A stretch of 64,000 nt of DNA, taken from NCBI GenBank assembly GCA_022747635.1, contig JAKTNV010000195.1, forward strand, positions 1 through 64,000, given 5' to 3'. The stretch comes from Hetaerina americana. Lineage: Eukaryota; Arthropoda; Insecta; Odonata; Calopterygidae. Of this stretch, positions 59,641-64,000 are shown piece after piece. Numbering within the stretch: the stretch's first letter is position 1; the number at the start of each line of letters is the position of its first letter. A model generated the notes under the pieces. It ran no database searches and was not told the DNA's origin. It worked only from the letters and a program-made list of their open reading frames with translations. The translations under genes were made by a program, and so were the position numbers.

Positions 59641-60229
59641 CTGCAAGATCAAAGAAAAAATATTACAGATTTTCAGGATATGCATGAAAAATATGTTTTA
59701 AAAACATGTTATTTTAAAAATTAAGATTAAAAAATTGTTAACTTGTACACATTATATTAATATATAAAAATAGTATTTTAGCTGATACTTCTTCAAAAAA
59801 AATTTTTTTCTTCAAACAATTGACTTGCATTGGTTAGGCTGATATGATTGATATATGCAGAGATTATGAAAGACTTGCTGGGAAGTTGTGTCAGCCTGTT
59901 CTGTTAAGAAATACAAAAGAAGTAACCGCTTACAACTCTACACAGTAAAAAACTTCAAACCTTTTTCTTTAAAAAAATAAAATGTGAGAAATAGAAATGC
60001 CTCTTGAGATTTGGCCTCAGCCCTATTGAACAGATATTAAGAACCCATCAACTGAGGCTGTGCACTTTGCCAACTAGTGCTAACTTCATATGCATTATTA
60101 TTTTGTTTAGGTAGTCAGCAGTTAAGTTAGATTATGGATGGACATAACTACCAAATAGGTATTTTTGCAACTGCTAACAAAACAAAATCAAGTGACAAAC
60201 TTTACATTATCTCAGTCTTCATCTCTGAG

Positions 60230-61780
60230 TACTTTTTCCCTTTACCCCATCCAAAATTATTATCTTGTTCCTGCCCTTTCCTCACTTGACTAGCATTCTC
60301 CCTTTTATTACAGTTTTTAGGCTCCTATTGCCAGTCAATATGGCTTTCCTCCAATTTTTGCTGCCTTCATAGGATTTTTGGACAAACCTATACCTTTGCC
60401 CACAATCTCTAGCACTTCCTGATTTGTTTTCTATTTGGTCAATTACATTTTCTCTATCCTTTTATATACCCTCATTTCAAAAGCCTTCAATCTACTTCTC
60501 TAAATGTCCTATACCAAATTTGAACCAGTCTTTTCTTTACATCTTTACTCCACATCCCTGACATTAACTCCTTCCCTGTTATTGCCTCATTTCCTAGTGC
60601 AGGTTTTCTCCTTACCTCACTGCTGCATTGACAGTATTGTTACTGAACACAATCTAGATCAGTAAACACTAGTTTTTGCCCTCCATTTTTTTCTTTTCTT
60701 CAAAATTCTACAATCTTTTTTCATTAATTTTGATTCTTATTCCATAGCTATGATATAATTGACAACCCTGCCTTACATCTCTTCCTAGAACTGCCCAACA
60801 TGACCCTCTGTTCTTCACTTACACCTTCCAAGTCTGAGATATATGCAGGTTAATGATTAGCCTCCTGCTTATTCTATCTTTTCTTATTTTCCACATTTAC
60901 TCATTAGTTCATCCCAATTCATTCTATCAAATGAGCTTTTGAAATCAAAAAAGATAGGTACACACTGATTGTAATCTAAATATTTCTTGATTAGTGTTCT
61001 CATTCCTTCAAAAGCATTCAGCATGCCTCTCCCTTTCCTGAACCCAGACTAAAAATCCCCTGAGTAATTATTTGCCCGAATCTATCTTTTTATCGACAAT
61101 ACAAAGAACCACTTTAGATAGGAAGTATTTCAAACTTATTGTTCTGTAATCTTCATATGATGTGACCTTTAATTTGTTTGGAAAGGAATTAAAACTTATC
61201 ACAAAGTCTCTCAGCCAATATAAATCAGTCCATTATTCTCATATCTACCAAAATATTTTGGTAATTCTGCAAACATATTGTCTACCCTTAATACCTTATT
61301 TAACTTAATCTGCTATTAAGCCCTTTTTATGTCATCATTGGATATGCCTGGACCTAAGCCATCTTCTTCACTGTCATCTTACTTTTCCATGCTTAAGCTT
61401 GGTGACCATAGTTCTTAACCATTCAGTTCTTTGTATATTCTTTCCAAGTTTCTTGGATATTTTCTTTGTCTTAGCTTTTTTTATCTGAGTCAAGTTCTAA
61501 CTGTATGTTACCATGTTGGCCGAAGTTCTTTAACAGACAGTTTTTCCCATTATTCCTTTCAATTCTCTTGGATCTTTTCTATGTCAGCTATAATCTTACA
61601 CAACTTATCTTTAATTGCTACCATAGATCTTTCCCTCTTACTTTCTGATAATGATTTTACCTTCTTAAATAGTACTCTAATTTGGCCTTCCCTCAGCGGA
61701 CTTATCATATTCTTGCATAATCCTGAGAACCCTCATTTCATATGCTACCAATAATTCAGAGTACCAATTACCTCCAAATA
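60230..61780 (-). mobile_element. RTE-like LINE, minus-strand copy in unit C
   Basis: It is collinear with the unit B copy (33090-34610): LINE C-terminal sequence near 60,230, decayed RT including a FDFKSSFDRMNWDELM-like stretch near 60,930, the region near 61,200 and KVKSLSESKRERSMVAIKDK near 61,640. It is not interrupted by the SINE or the opposite LINE seen in B. It has many stops. Confidence 0.7.
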
Positions 61781-61984
61781 TAACGAGTAGAGTCAACCCC
61801 AGCCGTACTCTAATGAATGAGCAAAGGATGGGTGAGGGAAATTGGTAGTAGCAGTAAATCAATAAATAATATAAAAATAAATAACTGAATATAAAACAAT
61901 AAGAAATACAATAAATAAACTAAAAATAATTGAAATTATTGGAAACAGTAAACAGTTAGAATGATGAAATGGAGGACTAAATAA

Positions 61985-63000
61985 ATCACGCACTATCTAG
62001 CTTGGGCTATATGTAATTGATACTTGCTAGTCAGATGCACTCACACTCTATAAGGTGTTATGAGACATTTCTCTCTGCATCAGGGGCTCACTAATCACAC
62101 CAAGGGAAATACAATTAAAAATTATTACAAATGGAAAATAATTACATACTCTTGCTTGGATGTATTATATAGAATTGATCCCTGGCTAGTATCAAGCACT
62201 TACATTCAATCAGGGCTTAGGAGAAATTCCCTCTGCACCACTGGCCCATTAGTCATAAGGAATATAATTATTTAAAAAAATTACAAACTGTATGGATTTG
62301 ATGTACTATACAGCATCGATCCTTGATAGTAGAATGAACTCACAATCTATCAGGGCTTACAAGAGGTTTCCCTCTCCATAGAGGGCCCAGTAATTACACT
62401 ATTATTAGTGAAATAAAATTTAAAATTAAAATAAATAAAAAATAATCACCCACCCTCTAGCTTGGATGTGCTATATAGCCTTAATTCTTGATAGTCTCAA
62501 GTATCACATTCAATCAGAGCTTACAAGAGATTTTCCCTGAAACAGTAGCCCATCACCTACCAAAATGATTACAAACCATCTAGCTTGGATGTACTAAGCA
62601 GCATTTATCCTTACTTGTTGCTTGCACTTACACTATAGCAGGGCTTACAAGAGGTTTCCCTCTGCGTCAGGGGCTCACCAATCACACGTTGTGGAATAAA
62701 ATCAAAAATTATAACAAATAAAATATAATCACCTACCCTCTAGCTTTGATGTAATATATAGCATTCAATCAGGGCTTATAAGAGGTTCCCTCTGCACCAC
62801 TGGCCTATCAGTCACACATAGTATTATAATAATAAAAGCAAAATAATCACACCCTCTCTAGCTTAGATAAACTAAGCAGCATTGATCCCTGCTTATCGCA
62901 TGCACTCCCACTATCAGGGCTTACGAGAGGTTTCTCTCTGCACCAGAGGCCTGCCAATCACTCACTTGCTTGGATATGTGAAGATGCCTTAATCCTTCCA
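61985..63000. repeat. Minisatellite array, about eight units of roughly 110-165 bp
   Basis: Units begin with variants of CTCTAGCTTGGATGTACTAT near 61,996, 62,150, 62,290, 62,457, 62,581, 62,741, 62,859 and 62,966. Each carries AGGGCTTACAAGAGGTTTCC and a CTCTGCACCA segment, followed by an A-rich spacer of variable length. Units are clearly diverged. It lies directly beyond the LINE of unit C, where the ZAD exons might have been expected. Confidence 0.8.
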
Positions 63001-63089
63001 AAACTCACTCACAGGTCGACCGTGGAATCTCATGTGACATTTATACTGTGACTGGTACTTAGTGAAAAGGTAAGGGGAGTGCCCAGAGG

Positions 63090-63345
63090 CTCTTGCATAA
63101 TAACACCTTGGAGGACATATTCAAGTCAGACAAGGAAGTGCAAAAAGCAGGAGTCAGTTGGCTTTATGATGTGGCATGAGAAAGGTATGACTCAAGTATT
63201 ATGAAGCTGCTTACAAGGATAAAAAACATGATTGATTGTCAAGGCAACTTTCAATCTTCAGGTTTTCTTATGGTTTAAACAAAGTTGAGAATACATTTCT
63301 TTTTCCATAAAAAGCAATGCAAGACCTTACTTTTTGAAGGGTCTT
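63090..63345 (+). mobile_element. mariner 3' fragment
   Basis: It aligns to the right part of the element at 37605-38557 (CCTTGGAGGACA, TCAAGTCAGAC, GTGGCATGAGAAAG, AAACATGATT, AAGACCTTA) and ends in a similar terminal repeat. The left part is missing. Confidence 0.65.
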
Positions 63346-63559
63346 TGAAAAATGCAGTTAATGTGCATGACTATAGCTCATGCATATGACAATCTAATAA
63401 TGGATTAACTTGAACATAAGTTCTCTCATCAAAGTAATACTCAAACCATACTGTCATGTCTTTTTCTTCTTCTTTTTCACAGTATCTTTCAATTAATCTA
63501 CATCTGACTCGAATATAAATTTCCTAGCTATCAATATTCACACCAAGAAAAATAATTTT

Positions 63560-64000
63560 AACAGTTTGAACGAGACTTACCAACTATCAACAATAAATTT
63601 ATTTCAACTGTGGCCAACCATGACATACAAAATCCTTCATCCCCTTCTCACTTAGTCAGTGGCTTTTGTTTCTACAAGAACGCTCCTCCCCAATAAAAAT
63701 ACATGGACCAGCTACTTCACTGTCTCAGAAAAAGTGGAAAACCTGAAAAACTGCTGAAGAGTAACATTCTCAAACCTTCATCCCAATACACTCTTCTTTT
63801 TGAACCAAACTGCCTGAAAAGCCGTTACCTTATCATCACTTCTTTATCCTAATACCATAAAATCAAACAATCAGTCAATGAAACACCATCATTTCCCTCT
63901 TCATCATAAACAATACTATTCTACCAAAACCATCATGATCTTTAACTATCCCATCCTTAATCACCCTGCCTCCCAATACCAATCTTTGATGACCACTTCT
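63560..64000 (+). repeat. Second copy of the 38,580 dispersed repeat
   Basis: It matches about 38,620-39,275 in order up to the window edge (GATGACCACTTCT). In both places the repeat directly follows a mariner 3' end, so mariner and repeat were duplicated together. This suggests that unit C is collinear with B in this region too. Confidence 0.6.

Noticed and set aside
61985..63000. CRISPR-like array of regularly spaced repeats
   Set aside because: The whole unit is repeated, spacers are low-complexity and the window is eukaryotic; it is a minisatellite.

Overview
This is an AT-rich eukaryotic, almost certainly insect, genomic window. The diagnosis rests on several genes that join a ZAD domain (zinc-finger-associated domain, an arthropod-enriched C4 module) through acidic linker exons to one large exon of tandem C2H2 zinc fingers. 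GT-AG introns, Penelope, mariner, piggyBac-like and RTE-like elements and tRNA-derived SINEs agree. The insect order cannot be fixed from the sequence alone.

The backbone is a ZAD-C2H2 cluster built by duplicating divergent (head-to-head) gene pairs. Three minus-strand units recur in the same orientation: A (about 6.9-18.0 kb), B (about 26.4-41.8 kb) and C (about 51.6-61.8 kb, running off the right). In transcription order each unit holds [ZAD exons 1 and 2] - linker exon 4 - zinc-finger exon - a decayed LRR/F-box-like block - linker relics. ZAD exons are seen for A, and a divergent ZAD lies upstream of B. Plus-strand partners are E1 (0.6-2.3 kb), E2 (19.2-22.5 kb) and D (42.6-50.3 kb). A/E2 and the B-side ZAD/D are divergent across short intergenic regions, and the plus-strand side carries a conserved upstream block. 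The segment at 1 to about 5 kb recurs at 19.9-25 kb and includes a GC-richer, intronless-looking copy of a coiled-coil protein gene.

Nearly every zinc-finger exon is damaged once or twice: A has a late TAA, B a frameshift, C a TGA in finger 4, and D a TGA replacing a finger-1 cysteine plus a palindrome at an exon end. Gene A is the most intact, and its reading frame can be kept by a shifted donor/acceptor pair. The picture is birth-and-death evolution of a putative DNA-binding repressor family, with recent copies decaying.

Mobile DNA fills the introns and spacers. Several insertions can be dated because a paralogous unit shows the empty site: a TTAA-flanked piggyBac-like element in B, empty in C; a Penelope GIY-YIG element in A, empty in B and C; and a SINE in E2, empty in E1. 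A second Penelope copy has the structure expected from twin priming. A minisatellite array of about eight units lies at 62-63 kb. I found no convincing wholly new system. The most unusual signals are the palindromes, the compensating splice shift and the mariner fragment flanked by 33-bp repeats.
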